DNA of 64,000 nucleotides from Polytrichum commune (Eukaryota > Streptophyta > Polytrichopsida > Polytrichales > Polytrichaceae), in NCBI GenBank assembly GCA_950295325.1, contig OX485808.1, positions 7,072,501 through 7,136,500 of the forward strand, in the 5' to 3' direction. Positions within the stretch are counted from its first letter, which is position 1, and each line of letters starts with the position of its first letter. Positions 23,458 through 35,195 of this stretch are shown here, piece after piece. The position numbers were made by a program, and so were the translations under genes. A model generated the notes under the pieces. It was not told the DNA's origin. It worked only from the letters and a program-made list of their open reading frames with translations, and searched no databases.

Positions 23458-24161
23458 GAAGAAACAGAGTGTACCAAAAAACATGTCATGTGTACGGATG
23501 TGCAGACAAAAAGATAATCTCAACCCTCGACTTCTTGGAGCACATTGTGGTCTCATTAGATCTTATGAAAACTAAGCTTTTTAAAAGTCAATTGTTATTG
23601 TACTTAAAAGGCAAGTTGTTGCTTATGATTCTAAGATCACATGAATATGGTAGCAATATTTAGTAAGTTTTCATGATGTGTTTATAGTCGACTCTGAATC
23701 ATCAAACTTCAAGAAACTGTGATAAATATATGCAATTAATCTATGGTCCAAACTTTCAAGATTACATCAAGAATAGATGTACACTTTGAGATAAAAAAAG
23801 GATTCCTTAGAAAGTTGACAATTGACATACAACATCATAGAGTATGTGTGTGTGTGTGAGTGAGAGAGAGAAAAGCAAAGGAAAGTGGACCACACCACCC
23901 CGTACAAAAGTGCCTTTGGGAGATGAGTTAGTAAGGGGTTGCGGTGGGTGGAGCCTTCACATCCGAGACAACAACAAGCTAAGTGTTGAATATTTATATG
24001 CATAGATATCTTAACTTATAGTGGCATGCACCAGCCTTCTTTTGTGTGATGAGAGAGGAAGAGTACCATCATACTTCTAAAATGAAGAAAGTGAGAGTGA
24101 GAGGACGGACAAAGGAGGGCCCAATAATGTGATATTTTGTTAGTGAAGGTTGTGGTGAAGA

Positions 24162-24655
24162 CACTTCACACACGAGTCATGAGCCGTGACCATGAAATTG
24201 TGAGAGCCCAAAAGAAATCGTCCAAAGGCCATCCCAACACACCTCCCAAATCATGTAGTGTGGTCACCAACCCTCAAGTGCACTGTGAAGTCATATGTGA
24301 TCGGGCCCTCAACTCAATGCTATTTCAATGAAATTTTATTCATGCAGGTCCTCATACATGATACAATAGAATAAATCTATGGTTGTGAGCGTTCGGAGTG
24401 CCATGGTCTCCCGATTTTGTGTTAGGCCTACATCCAAGAGGTGGTTTTTGAAAATAATCCAAGTGACCATGAAACATGATCCATTCGATGCCATGTAGGA
24501 GTCAATGTAGACTTTACATCTATCTTGCATCACGTACTCCGTTGGTCCCTCAAGCGTAGTATGAAGCGAACTTGACCCGGTTTTACCTTTTCCACCAATG
24601 AGAGTGCTTAAAGTGTAATGGTCATGGGCTCTCAGTCTTGTGTGTGAAGTGGCCC
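24162..24655. mobile_element. Harbinger-like MITE, GGGCCACTTCACACACGAG family, copy a
   Basis: Starts CACTTCACACACGAG and ends GTGTGTGAAGTGGCCC. It aligns along its whole length, in opposite orientation, with the better-bounded copy at 32926-33421 (shared CTTGGACTATTTC/GAAAATAATCCAAG, GTAGGCCTAACACAAAATC, TGCATGAATAAAA blocks). The left terminus is slightly decayed (GAAGACACTT instead of GGGCCACTT). No coding capacity. Confidence 0.75.
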
Positions 24656-24656
24656 T

Positions 24657-24870
24657 TTACGAACGGGGAGAATGGACCGCTAGTTACAAACGAACCCGTT
24701 GAGTTTGAGAAATAACCAGTTGAAGTTCAAGACTTCTAGAAAAAATATCGATCATTTTAATGGAACCTATAGAATACACCCCATTTAAGAAAGAAAACAC
24801 GAAAGATGTCAACATGTAACCAGTTGGACTTGGAAAGCACTAGGATAAAAATCAAAAGGATCCAATCACA
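24657..24870. repeat. Dispersed repeat with copies at 44890-45020 and 51995-52205
   Basis: Shared blocks are CTAGTTACAAACGAACC, GTTGAGTTTGAGAAA, AACCTATAGAATA and ATGTAACCAG. The copy at 44890-45020 is in reverse orientation. Copies are strongly diverged and no termini were recognised. Confidence 0.55.
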
Positions 24871-25134
24871 CAATGCTAGCATGCAAGTCTCATCTGCATG
24901 GCAGATTATGGATAAGGTTTCATGGTCTCCCAAAAATTTTGTCAGGCCCTGACGCAAATTCCGGGAGACCGTGATTTTTTTAATATTTTTTCTAGCAAGA
25001 CAAATTTCAGGACAAATTGCATAACAAATTCCAGGACAAACAAACACCACCAAGTAATTCTCTTGAATTGATAGAGTTTGAGATATATTATATTAAACCA
25101 AATCCTCCCCTCTTTTTCCGCCAACAAAATATGC

Positions 25135-25297
25135 AATGGTCCCACATAATGGTCCATTCTCACTTCACACTATGCTCGAGGCCCACTGACTACATAAAAC
25201 GGCTTTCCCAACACCCATGGTACGGCCTTTGGATGAGAGTCAAGGGTCTTTACCATTACCAGGTCATGACTCTTGGCTCATGTGTGAAGTGGCCCTA
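25135..25297. mobile_element. Right-end fragment of a Harbinger-like MITE
   Basis: Carries the right part of the family (TTCACACTATGCTCGAGGCCC, then GGCTCATGTGTGAAGTGGCCC). It ends at 25297 directly before TAA and abuts the repeat starting at 25303. The left end was not found. Confidence 0.55.
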
Positions 25298-25302
25298 AAA
25301 AA

Positions 25303-25911
25303 AACTACCAACACACTCCAAAAAGTTCAATAGGATTCAATATCACGTGTTTCATATACCTATGAGCAGTGGATGCAGAGAGAAAGATAGAGAAAAGTAT
25401 CCAAATAACACCACACACCTCTACCTCACTATATTCCTCATTTACGAAACAAGCTTTAACTTCATACGATGCAATGAAATTGATTTTAAAGTCCGGAAAG
25501 CCAAAAGGGCCATGGCATTGGATGGGACGCCTCGGAATAAAATGCACCAAAAATGCCACGCAATCGGGCGAGTGTCTTCCCGGAGAGGTATGGGAACAAC
25601 ACCTTTTCGCACGTCCCCACCAATCAGTGCATGCCACGTCATCATTTGAGGAAGGCATGGATGGCCACGTCATCACCTGCTGAGCCAAGGCTGTACCCGG
25701 TTCCGAAACCGTACACACTGTTGGAGACTCCAAAGTATTATACTCCCAATGGTCCATTGTCTAAATGTACTCTATTCCAAGTATTATACTCGGAGACTCC
25801 AAGTACATACGTCTCCGTGTATTGTTTGAAACGGCGACGATTCTTGGAGTGATGAAGCCACATGTGGATGATGTTGCATATTTTCATCCAAATACAAACA
25901 TGTTCATTGGT
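25303..25911. repeat. Long direct repeat, copy 1 (partner 29587-30197)
   Basis: About 610 bp, same orientation and roughly 90% identical to the copy 3.7 kb downstream. Shared blocks include CTCCAAAAAGTTCAA, GAAATTGATTTTAAAGTCC, GGGCGAGTGTCTTCCCGG, ATGCCACGTCATCA and GCTGTACCCGGTTCCGAAAC. Two CCACGTCATC-type (ACGT-core) motifs occur. It could be an LTR pair of a ~4.9-kb element, but it lacks TG...CA ends and no gag/pol frame lies between. It could equally be a dispersed gene-derived fragment. Its right end joins a truncated Harbinger-like MITE at 25912. Confidence 0.75.
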
Positions 25912-26125
25912 TTATTATATTTTATTATGTGTTGGGATCCGTATCAATAGAAATGCATCGAAAGAGCGTTTGGTTGAGGGCCCAATCACATACGGCTTCA
26001 CACTACACTTGAGGACCCATGACCATGATACATGATTTTGGAGGTTTGTTGGGACGGTCTTGGACACTTTCTTTTGGGCTCTCACAATTTATGGTCACAG
26101 CTCTTGACTCGTGTGTGAAGTGGCC
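25912..26125. mobile_element. Truncated Harbinger-like MITE (right half)
   Basis: Corresponds to the right 210 bp of the element at 32926-33421 (GGTTGAGGGCCC, CTTCACACTACACTTGAGG, GGCTCTCACAATT, GACTCGTGTGTGAAGTGGCCC). The left half is missing exactly where the 25303-25911 repeat ends, so that repeat was inserted into the MITE or joined to it by deletion. Confidence 0.65.
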
Positions 26126-29100
26126 CTAAGTTAAGTAAGTTGATCCAAGAAGAAACAACCGCAGCTCAATGACTCAAGCCACGAGCATCAACAACACATT
26201 GTTTCATTGTAGTGATTGATAAAATTCTAATAGTAACTAACAATACACAATTCTTTGGTTGTGTTTCAGGGGTCATGTATCACATGAGCATAATTCTTTT
26301 TTAATTATGGTACTCACCGTTTATGGGGAGCACTCGGGTTGTATATTGTGAACTCTCCGACAAACAACTATAAATTTTTAGAGTATTTGCATCCATCTTC
26401 TTTAGAAGGAGACCATCGTATAGTTGCTTAGTAATGTTATCAAACAAAAGGATTGTCTGTTAAGAGATTCTTATTCAAGTTAGCACATGAACTGCAAGTG
26501 TGTGGCAAAATGCCCGTGCAACCACGAGAAGACATGTGTCAAACACGTGCTTGGGGTTTGGAAGGCCACGGCCATCTAAGCTTACATTAATATGTGCAAT
26601 TATGTTGCCTCTGCGAACATGTTGCCTCTTTACCCATGCAAATTATGTTGGGTCAAAACCAAATCACAAAAAATTATAACTTTGTTTAATAATTTGTATA
26701 GCGATCACATTATAAAAACGTTTCATATAATTTGTTAATGTGGTAATAAATATTTAGAATAGTGTGGATCGTTGATAAATTAGCATGGGGCTACCTAAGT
26801 GCACATACCAATGTTGTTCTTTAATATGGGCTCCCACCAATATTACCTCGCATGACAACACAAATAATTTTGTGTCTTAGCATTTGATTTTTGACTTTTT
26901 AAGTCATTTTAATTATGTAATTAGCAATGGGGATCCTAGATTAATCTAGTCACTACACTAAAAGGGATATTTAGTGTTTGATACACTACATACGAACGCA
27001 TACACTAAATGTCAACTATGGTAATATGTGTAAGTTACATGTTTGAATTTAGTGTTAGTAAAGATATGAGAGAGTTGGGCATTTCTGAGAGCAGCTAAGC
27101 TTACTTTCAAGCATAGTTCTTTTTTCAAATAACATCCTCTTAGCAAGAGGCCATACCATTCTTCCATGTATCTATGTATCTATCAAAACCAGGGAGGGTG
27201 GGTGGGATCATTCCCTCATCCCATTGCAATACAAATGTTAAAACATAACACTTTTAGAGTTTCATACAAAGATTTTTATTACATATAAAACCTTGGAGTA
27301 TTCCATGATACTAAGGTTTTCCAATGTAAACCCTATCAAGGTCTCCTTACAACTTAACTCCGGTAAATCAAATGTAAACTTGTAACACCAATCATATGCT
27401 CAATAACTTGCAATGTAGAATAAAACTGTTCATTGCATATGTTTTAGATAATCTTCATCTACATACACTATTTTGCAATCCGATGGTATACAAAACCTAA
27501 TGTAGCCGTCATATTTGTGAAGGGTCTGCCTCACCTGTGCCCATGCCACCAACCAAATCCACGGAGAGGGTTAGTAACGTACACGAGGTGAATTACAGCA
27601 TAACCCAATTGTTATCTATGTCACACAAACTTATACAACATAAACATACATTTGGTATCCCCATCATACACAATACTCAGTACTTTCAATGAGTATTTTA
27701 CCTGTTCTTTAGCCATTTGCTTCCTTTGACGTTCAAAGCTTGAAGTCAGTCACTTCCACTTCCTCCAAACTCACGTCACGTTTACCCTAATCCCATAAGT
27801 TACTAAGTGTAAACTGCTAATACTGTTTACACTTGGAAAGGAAGTACTGAGGATGGCTTCCTCTTATTATACGATTAGGTAAACTTCTGTGACCGTAGAT
27901 GCAAGTTCTGAATCTACGGCTGAGCCTTTTTTTTAATCTCCCTTTGCTGGATCCCTAGGGTGGAACCTTACGTAGGGTCTTTATTCAAAGTGTTAAGATC
28001 TCTTAATGGCAAGCCAAGAACTAAGTATAGAAAGAGAGAGAGAGAGAGAGAGAGATTAACGAGCTGGGAAAACGGGGCACCAACCCTAGTAGGAAAAGCA
28101 ACGGCACATTTATGCCTAACACTAATTGTCAAAAAAATTGAAAATTAGTGTTGAACAAGGTAGGGTGGTAACAACATTAAATGTAATCAAACACCAAATA
28201 TCCTTTTTAGTGTAATGGGGCCCACATATGAATTAATGAACCAAATCGTGAATCGATCATCATGGTTGGTTTGGAGACTTTAATTGAGTGATATTGACTC
28301 GGGTTGATTTACGGATGCAATTGGCTTCAAAGCCTCCTAAGTTAGTATAGTCCAAACACCTTTGAGATAAATAGACCACAAACCTCATTGTAATCGATTG
28401 TTTCTTTAGCACACTCGGATAAAAAAAGGTATGCTCGATGAGAACCATTTATCACATACGAGCGTATCTTCTTATTCATCAAGATAAAATTCCTAAATTA
28501 GTATGCATTTCGGAGGTTACTTTTTGAAGGTGGATTTGACATGGGAATTAGCTTCAAAGATCCCCAAGTCAATATTGTCCAAATAAGTTGAGTCGAATTA
28601 GTCATAAATTTATAGGGGGACCTCGATTTTTTTATATATATGTTGGATGGTTGAGAGGTACACTCGTATGCTATAATTCTCTCTTGACCAATTCAAGAGC
28701 ATGACATCTCAGTAGCCATTATCGTTTTGGAGACCTTGTGGACCGCATGTTGTTGTTATTACAAGATATACAAGCCTAAATCCAACATAGTAGTAATCTA
28801 GACACCTGTATTTGAGTGGTACGTGGTTAGGTGTGGATCTAAGAACGGACTCCAAAATGACATGTGTTTTGAAAGATTGGATTGCATGCTCAGAATTATG
28901 CTAACCATTCTAGGCTTGATAGGCAACATAATTGGAGGACTTGTATGACCCACTTAAATGAGGACAAAATCCTTCACTTTGATCATGACTAAGAAATTCT
29001 TATGAGCTCCAAAAATTATGACGCAAATGGCTACATGCACAGTTTGGATTTGCTAATCATCTGGCACCAAGTTAACCCTTGACTTCCTATAAAGCCATAT

Positions 29101-29586
29101 TTGGGCTTATGAAAGACTCTTGAAGGCAAATTCATCTGAAACGAAGGTGCTCGGAAGGCCACAATGGGTACTATCGCATTCCTCGTGATTTTTATATTGT
29201 CAATGGCAATGATCCCATTCCAATATGCAAAGATGGTTGTTCACAAGAGATTTTTGCAATCAAGAATGACCAACTATTTTCCTTTGTTGATACACTACTA
29301 TACAAAGTAACTAATTATTCTAACTGACAAGTGACTTCTAATTGAGATTGTCACCTTTACATGGACTCTTTTTCTCACCTCTTGAAAGTTTGGACTATAT
29401 TTTATTGCATACATTCATCACAATTTTGTAAGGTTCGATGACTCTAAATTGACTATAAAGAAACCATGGAAGTTACTAAACATTGCCACCATATTGATGT
29501 GATCTTAAAATCATTGGCAACCTTAAATTTGTCATGTACAATAAAAACTGTGTTCCAGAAATCTTCATAGTTTTATGCCAATCTGA
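26126..29586. other. Gene-free region between the long direct repeats
   Basis: Includes dispersed repeats at 26240-26456 (similar to 61370-61573: ATGTATCACATGAGCA, TTATGGGGAGCACT, GAGACCATC), 27525-27630 (similar to 20690-20800) and 28800-29090 (similar to 44270-44510: AGATTGGATTGCATGCTCA). A CACTACACTAAAA-type fragment lies near 26947 and an (AG)n run at 28033-28055. No reverse transcriptase, gag or other family pattern was seen in any frame. Confidence 0.55.
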
Positions 29587-30197
29587 TGAAACTACCATCA
29601 CGCTCCAAAAAGTTCAAAAGGATTCAATATCATGTGTTTCATATTCCTATGAGAAGTAGATGCATAAAGAGAGAGATAGAGAAAAGTATCCAAATAACAC
29701 CACACGTCTCTACCTCACCATATTCCTTATTTGCAAAACAAGCTTAAACTTCATGCGATGCAATGAAATTGATTTTAAAGTCCAGGAAGCCAAAAGGGCC
29801 ATGGCATTAGATGGGACGCCTCGGAATAAAATGCACCGAAATGGCACGCAACCGGGCGAGTGTCTTCCCGGAGAGGTATGGGAATGACACCTTTTCTCAC
29901 GTCCCCACCAATCAGTGCATGCCACGTCATCATTGGGAGGAGTGCATGGACGGCCACGTCATCACCTGCTGAGCCAAGGCTGTACCCGGTTCCGAAACCG
30001 TACACACTGTCGGAGACTCCAAAGTATTATACTCCCAATGGTCCACTGTCTAAATGTACTCTACTCCAAGTATTATACTCGGGAGACTCCAAGTACATAC
30101 GTGTCCGTGTATTGTTTGAAACGGCGATGATTCTTGGAGTGATGAAGCCACATATGGATGATGCTACATATTTTCATCCAAATACGAATATGTTCAT
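29587..30197. repeat. Long direct repeat, copy 2 (partner 25303-25911)
   Basis: Same orientation and order of blocks as copy 1, with scattered substitutions and small indels. Within it, ATGAAATTGATTTTAAAGTC and the bases that follow match 16781-16815 in PRORP intron 1 at about 33 of 35 positions, so the family also has a short relic inside that gene. Confidence 0.75.
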
Positions 30198-32925
30198 TCA
30201 AAAGTTGATGGTTTCGTCAAAATTTTCGTGGTTCTGGTGATTTCATCGATGATATGTTGATAGAACACTCAGTTTCCTAATTCTAGATGTTGCGGTCTAG
30301 CCTTTAATTCTACCTCAAAAAGTAGGGCTGGCGGGTTGTCAATTGGTGGACAGGCCCTCTTTGTTGCCTCTTTATTAATTCTCAAAGAAACGAAGGAACC
30401 ATGTGCACGTGTTGAGCTTGGATTTCTAATTTCCAAAATTATCGAACCAGATTGGGTAGGAGGGTGTGCATGATGTGTGTTTAAATTATCGTCATAACTG
30501 AGCAATCAATTAACGTGGATGGTTACAAGTGCTTACTGATGTTTATTACTAATCCACTTCGGTTATTGCAATGCTCGTATTTACGACACTATTAAATATT
30601 CTTAATATTCTTAATTATTTTTCCTCAAATTTTTGGAAACACAAACATATCCTCTCCTATAATATTATTACCTTATTGTAGCACTCCATGGTGGCAATAA
30701 GAGATTTTATTTTGTAACCATTAAATTATCCTAATTCCTCAAATAAGGATTGACATACGAGTTGTTAATTTTGCATAGTGCATGTTAAACAACACCAAAC
30801 ACATAAGTTAAGATATTTACTATGAGGTGTTTATCAAATGGTACCCTAACCAATAACCTGAATAGTAAAACTCTTGACATATTACCATAGTTTGATAGCA
30901 TGTTGGGTGGAAAAGAATTGAAAATAATCAAGACTAATTTTTTCGAAAAGTATTGGGTCAGATGGCCTAAATGAAAAGGAAAATATAATCATAAAAATTT
31001 ATAATTGTTAAGAAATTTGGTGCATTCAAAACTTCAATATCACTTGCAACACTCAATAATCTCTCATCCTTGTCAATGAGATGGAACATATGAATGATTT
31101 GCCTCTCCCTCTTAACCATGCTTGCAAATTCTCCAACCACCTCTACCAACATGAGCATAAAATGATAGAGAAGATTGTTCACAACCCTAATTAGCACACT
31201 AAGAAGACTAAACCTAAACCCTAAAATTTAACATCACGTACTTAGCCGCCATGAATGAATGATAATTAAGTTACAATACATGAATTTGTATGTAAGATAT
31301 GTTAACTAACTAACTAACTATACACACACACATACACATGTTTGCTTCATTTGTCATCAATGATTTCATGAACTGCCTAAGCTCTTTTTGAAACAAATAA
31401 AAATGAATTGATTTTTTAGCATTTTGTACTTCCTATCAACCTACGATATGCACCAAATCTCCACCTTAACATAAGTTTAGTGCGCATACTCTAATGTGTT
31501 GTAAATTGAGTGTTGATACTTTATTGTGGGTCCATTTTCAATCACAATTACTATATTTTCATTTCCAATGGTAATTGAACATTTATACCCAATATTTTAA
31601 TACTATTTATATAAAAATATATTTTGATTATATGTTGAGTAATATGTTTTTTATTTATAAATATTAGAAAACAATTAAAAATAAATTAGACGTTCATCCA
31701 AGTAATTTCTATAATTCATGGATGGTTTTCCTAAATTCATCTATGGCACCTACAATTAACCTAAACACTTCCCTTAACCAACGTTCCTCACCCTAAAGTT
31801 TGTCTTTTACTTGTATGTTAGGGTTTTGCTTGGCAACAAATTTTGCTTTGTGAAGCAAATTCATGCTTGTATTGTTTTTAGACTGTGAGTGAGATTGATG
31901 CCACACGAAGACATTGTTGAAGTTATTTGATGCTACTTTGTTGGATTTTAGTAAATGTCACTTGCATTATTGTGATTTTAGGCACTCTTTGAATGTGTGT
32001 GTGTTTTTTTTCCCCTTCTGTTTTGGACACTCGGCGTAATTAATTTCCCAATAAATTAGGCACCTTCAAACTTAATTATTTATGCCCAAGTTGCTAGAGA
32101 GCTACAATATACAATATTGGGTTGAATTGTGAACGCCATTGTTGTATGTATGCCTCCTATTGGACCGTTCGATCATCAAAATAATTGCATCACAAGATAT
32201 GAACGGAAGAAGATCATATGACTACTCGAATAGAAAGAATTTCAAATCAAAAGGAACACACCTAAACCTTCATCCTATTTCGTTGTCTCTAACCATGGGT
32301 ATGTTTAAATTTCATACTCTATTCCATTGTTTGTAACTCCATGAACACTAGTACATGTCGTTACATGACCAAAAATTATGGTATATACCAAAAGCTTTCT
32401 TCTATAAACATCGATTGGCATTGTTGAATGGTCAGATGTCAAGGTAAATACCGGAAACTTTGACTCAAAGTCTTTGCCCTATTTTCTTGTGCTTAACTCC
32501 TTCGATTTTGGTTTGTGTTGTTTGAAGGCCAAGTTAGGGCATATTGAAAAATATCATTCTATCAAATGATGTAATAATATAAGCTAAAGTTAGGGTATTA
32601 GAAGGAATTTAAAAACAACAACAACAACTGGCTCTTTTACGAAGGAGCTGTGTCTAGTTATTTCATGTTCATTTTTTTTAATTTAAAAAAATTTGATTTC
32701 AATGATTGAACTTGTAGAAATTTTTAATAATAAGGTAAATGTCTGGAGCCATGTGTTGTCTATACCATTTATTGTTATTTTAGTTGCAAAAGCATCGACT
32801 AAAGTGGTAGAATAGCCTAAGATTGTTTTATGTTAATAGTATATTTTTATTTTGTTGTGTTTCAACATCAATTAAAGTGAATGAGGTTGCGTTAGCCCAA
32901 TGTTGATGGTATATGCCAATGCTTA
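30198..32925. other. Gene-free, AT-rich region
   Basis: No coding pattern seen. The block 31680-31990 is repeated, diverged, at 60830-61060 (CCTAAACACTTCCCTTAACCAAC, TTGATGCTACTTTGTTGGATT). A tandem TTAACTAACTAAC tract and (CACA)n lie near 31300. Confidence 0.5.
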
Positions 32926-33421
32926 GGGCCACTTCACACACGAGACTGAGAGCCCGTCACCATTACACTTCACGCACTCTCATTGGTGGAAAAGGCGGAG
33001 CCAATCCTAGTTCGCTTCACACTAGGCTTGAGGGACCAATGGAGTATGTGAATGCACGATGGATGTAAAGTCTACATGGAGTCCTACATGGCATCAAATG
33101 GATCATGTTTCATGGTCACTTGGACTATTTCAAAACCACCTCTTGTAGGTAGGCCTAACACAAAATCGAGAGATCATGGCACTCTAAAATCTCACAGCCG
33201 TTGATTTATTCTATTTTATTATGCATGAGGATCCGCATGAATAAAAATTCATTGAAATAGCATTTGGTTGAGGGCCCGGTCACATATGGCTTCACACTAC
33301 ACTTGAGGGTCCGTGACCACACTACATGATTTTGGAGGTGTGCTAGGACGGCCTTTGACGCTTTCTTTGGGGCTCTCACAATTTCATGGTCACGGCTCTT
33401 GGCTCGTGTGTGAAGTGGCCC
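32926..33421. mobile_element. Harbinger/Tourist-like MITE, 496 bp, TTA target duplication
   Basis: Best preserved copy of its family. It begins GGGCCACTTCACACACGAG and ends with its near-perfect complement CTCGTGTGTGAAGTGGCCC. TTA flanks both sides (32923-32925 and 33422-33424), as expected for PIF/Harbinger-type transposition. Internal sequence is non-coding and shows subterminal inverted similarity (CTTCACACTACACTTGAGG against CTTCACACTAGGCTTGAGG region). Relatives: 24162-24655, 25135-25297, 25912-26125 and 45230-46223. Confidence 0.85.
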
Positions 33422-33424
33422 TTA

Positions 33425-34600
33425 GATCCAAGATCAAAAGAGCAATCCAAGACTACTTGGTAGAGTATAGATATTTGATTTCGATTCAAAGGAGGAGAGT
33501 GAGAGATTTCAAAAAATGAAAGCTAGGAGATTAAGAAAGATCCCGTCGACTATTTAAAGCGATGAGTATAAATGAGAGATATGAGACTAAGAGAGAGATT
33601 CACATTGACCTACATGACTCCATTCTTTGTTACAATTCAAACTTTGTTTTGGTGGAGAGTTGCTATGAGGATTGCAAGTTTTTCTCCACTCCCTCTCAAG
33701 GAAATCTAGTAACACCAAATTCAAAGTAAAGTAAGAGTGTGGTTTCAATCCTCCTAATTTTAGTGCAACCAAAGTGATGTCTATGTTTTATGTACATAAA
33801 GTCAAAGTACATGTACATGTATATGAAACTAGGTCATTTCTACAAGCCCAAATCTCTCTATAAATATATGGTCAAATTGGAATAGCGTGTTTTCATGAAC
33901 ATGTTGATTCTATGTGAGGTGACATTCAACTTTTTAAACTACAAATGGAAATACAAATTGAGAATGTCTTAGTACGGTATGACATGTGTGAAACCTATAA
34001 ATGGGCATGTTGGACCTTTAAGAGGTACGGGTAAATTTTCACAAACGTTTTTGTAACCATGCTTATAATTTGCTCGAGGTTCAAGGTTTTGAGTTACATT
34101 TAGATAAGAAAATATTATTGCATTTGAAAGTACCTCTCATTCATCCAACAACACTCTCCGAAATAGTTGTAGGTTAGAGGTTCCCTTTGTTAGACAATAT
34201 AACACTGGAATCAACTTCAAAGACCTAATGTTATTTCATTAGAACCCAATTGCAGTGAATTGACCACACTCCAATAAATTATGGAGTGATTATTTTTATA
34301 GTTGAATTTCAATTTTAAAATTTCATAACATTAGTCAGCTAATGAGTTGTGTTCAAGGGCCCAACATTAGATTTGAGGATAAAGACTCCGGATGTTAAAA
34401 TCCTGGTGCTTCATACTGAATTCGAAGTCATGTCAGTTGAACACAACTCATTGGATGAGTGAGTCAGTTGTGTTCAATTTTTCATCACATGAATGGATGA
34501 GAGGTACACTTGTATGGAACGATTTCCCTCTGAAGGGAGGGGAAGTCTAAGACCGTATCCCGATGTGAAAGACAGTATACATACGCATTCGCGAAGACCG
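33425..34600. other. Gene-free stretch upstream of the 34.6-37.4 kb island
   Basis: AT-rich DNA without a supportable gene. A repeated AGTCAGTTGTGTTCAA / TGAGTTGTGTTCAA motif lies around 34330-34480. Confidence 0.4.
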
Positions 34601-35066
34601 TATATTTTCGCAAGACCGTAGAGGGAGGGAGGGAGGGAGGTAGAGAGTAGTGCGATTGAGAACGAGAGAGACCGCCCCCGCGTGCGAGCTTCGGGAAGAA
34701 AACGAAGAAGTTGTTGTTGCGATGCCGAAAGCACCATTCATCGCCAAGCTGACAAAGCAAACAAGCTAAAGGCTGTGTAAGGATGTAACTCAACTTCCAC
34801 ATGTTGGAATGTCCGCCTCGCCCTGCTTCCTCAATCCCCCACCGCCAATTTTCCTTTGCGGGTGGCAATGGTGGACACGGAGGAGGCCGGAGCCCATGAA
34901 TTAGACTTGTCAACCTCCCAATTGCAACAGACTATCAACCACCACGACGTTTCTCCGCATGCGCGAATAAGGAGTTGCTGTGATTGATTGGCTTACGACT
35001 CCATCTCGCAGTCATCCATCGAGTTTTTGACGTAGGAAAAGAAGAAGGTAAAGAAGAAGAAGAAGG

Positions 35067-35149
35067 ATGGACAATCGTCTTAGGCAGCAGGATAATCATC
35101 ATCAACAGGATTTGCAGGAAGATGGTGGTGTGCAGCTCACTACATGGAG

Positions 35150-35195
<46 letters not shown>

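Noticed and set aside
25305-25757. 150-codon minus-strand and ~100-codon plus-strand frames in the long direct repeat
   Set aside because: Frames are disrupted differently in the second copy at 29.6 kb, so selection for coding is not seen.
25912-29586. Internal region as a complete LTR retrotransposon
   Set aside because: No gag, protease, integrase or reverse transcriptase motif in any frame, and the repeat ends lack TG...CA.
34485-34913. Minus-strand 142-codon frame opposite the 34.6-kb island
   Set aside because: Composition follows the purine-rich (GGGA)n and GAGA tracts on the other strand; no conserved pattern.
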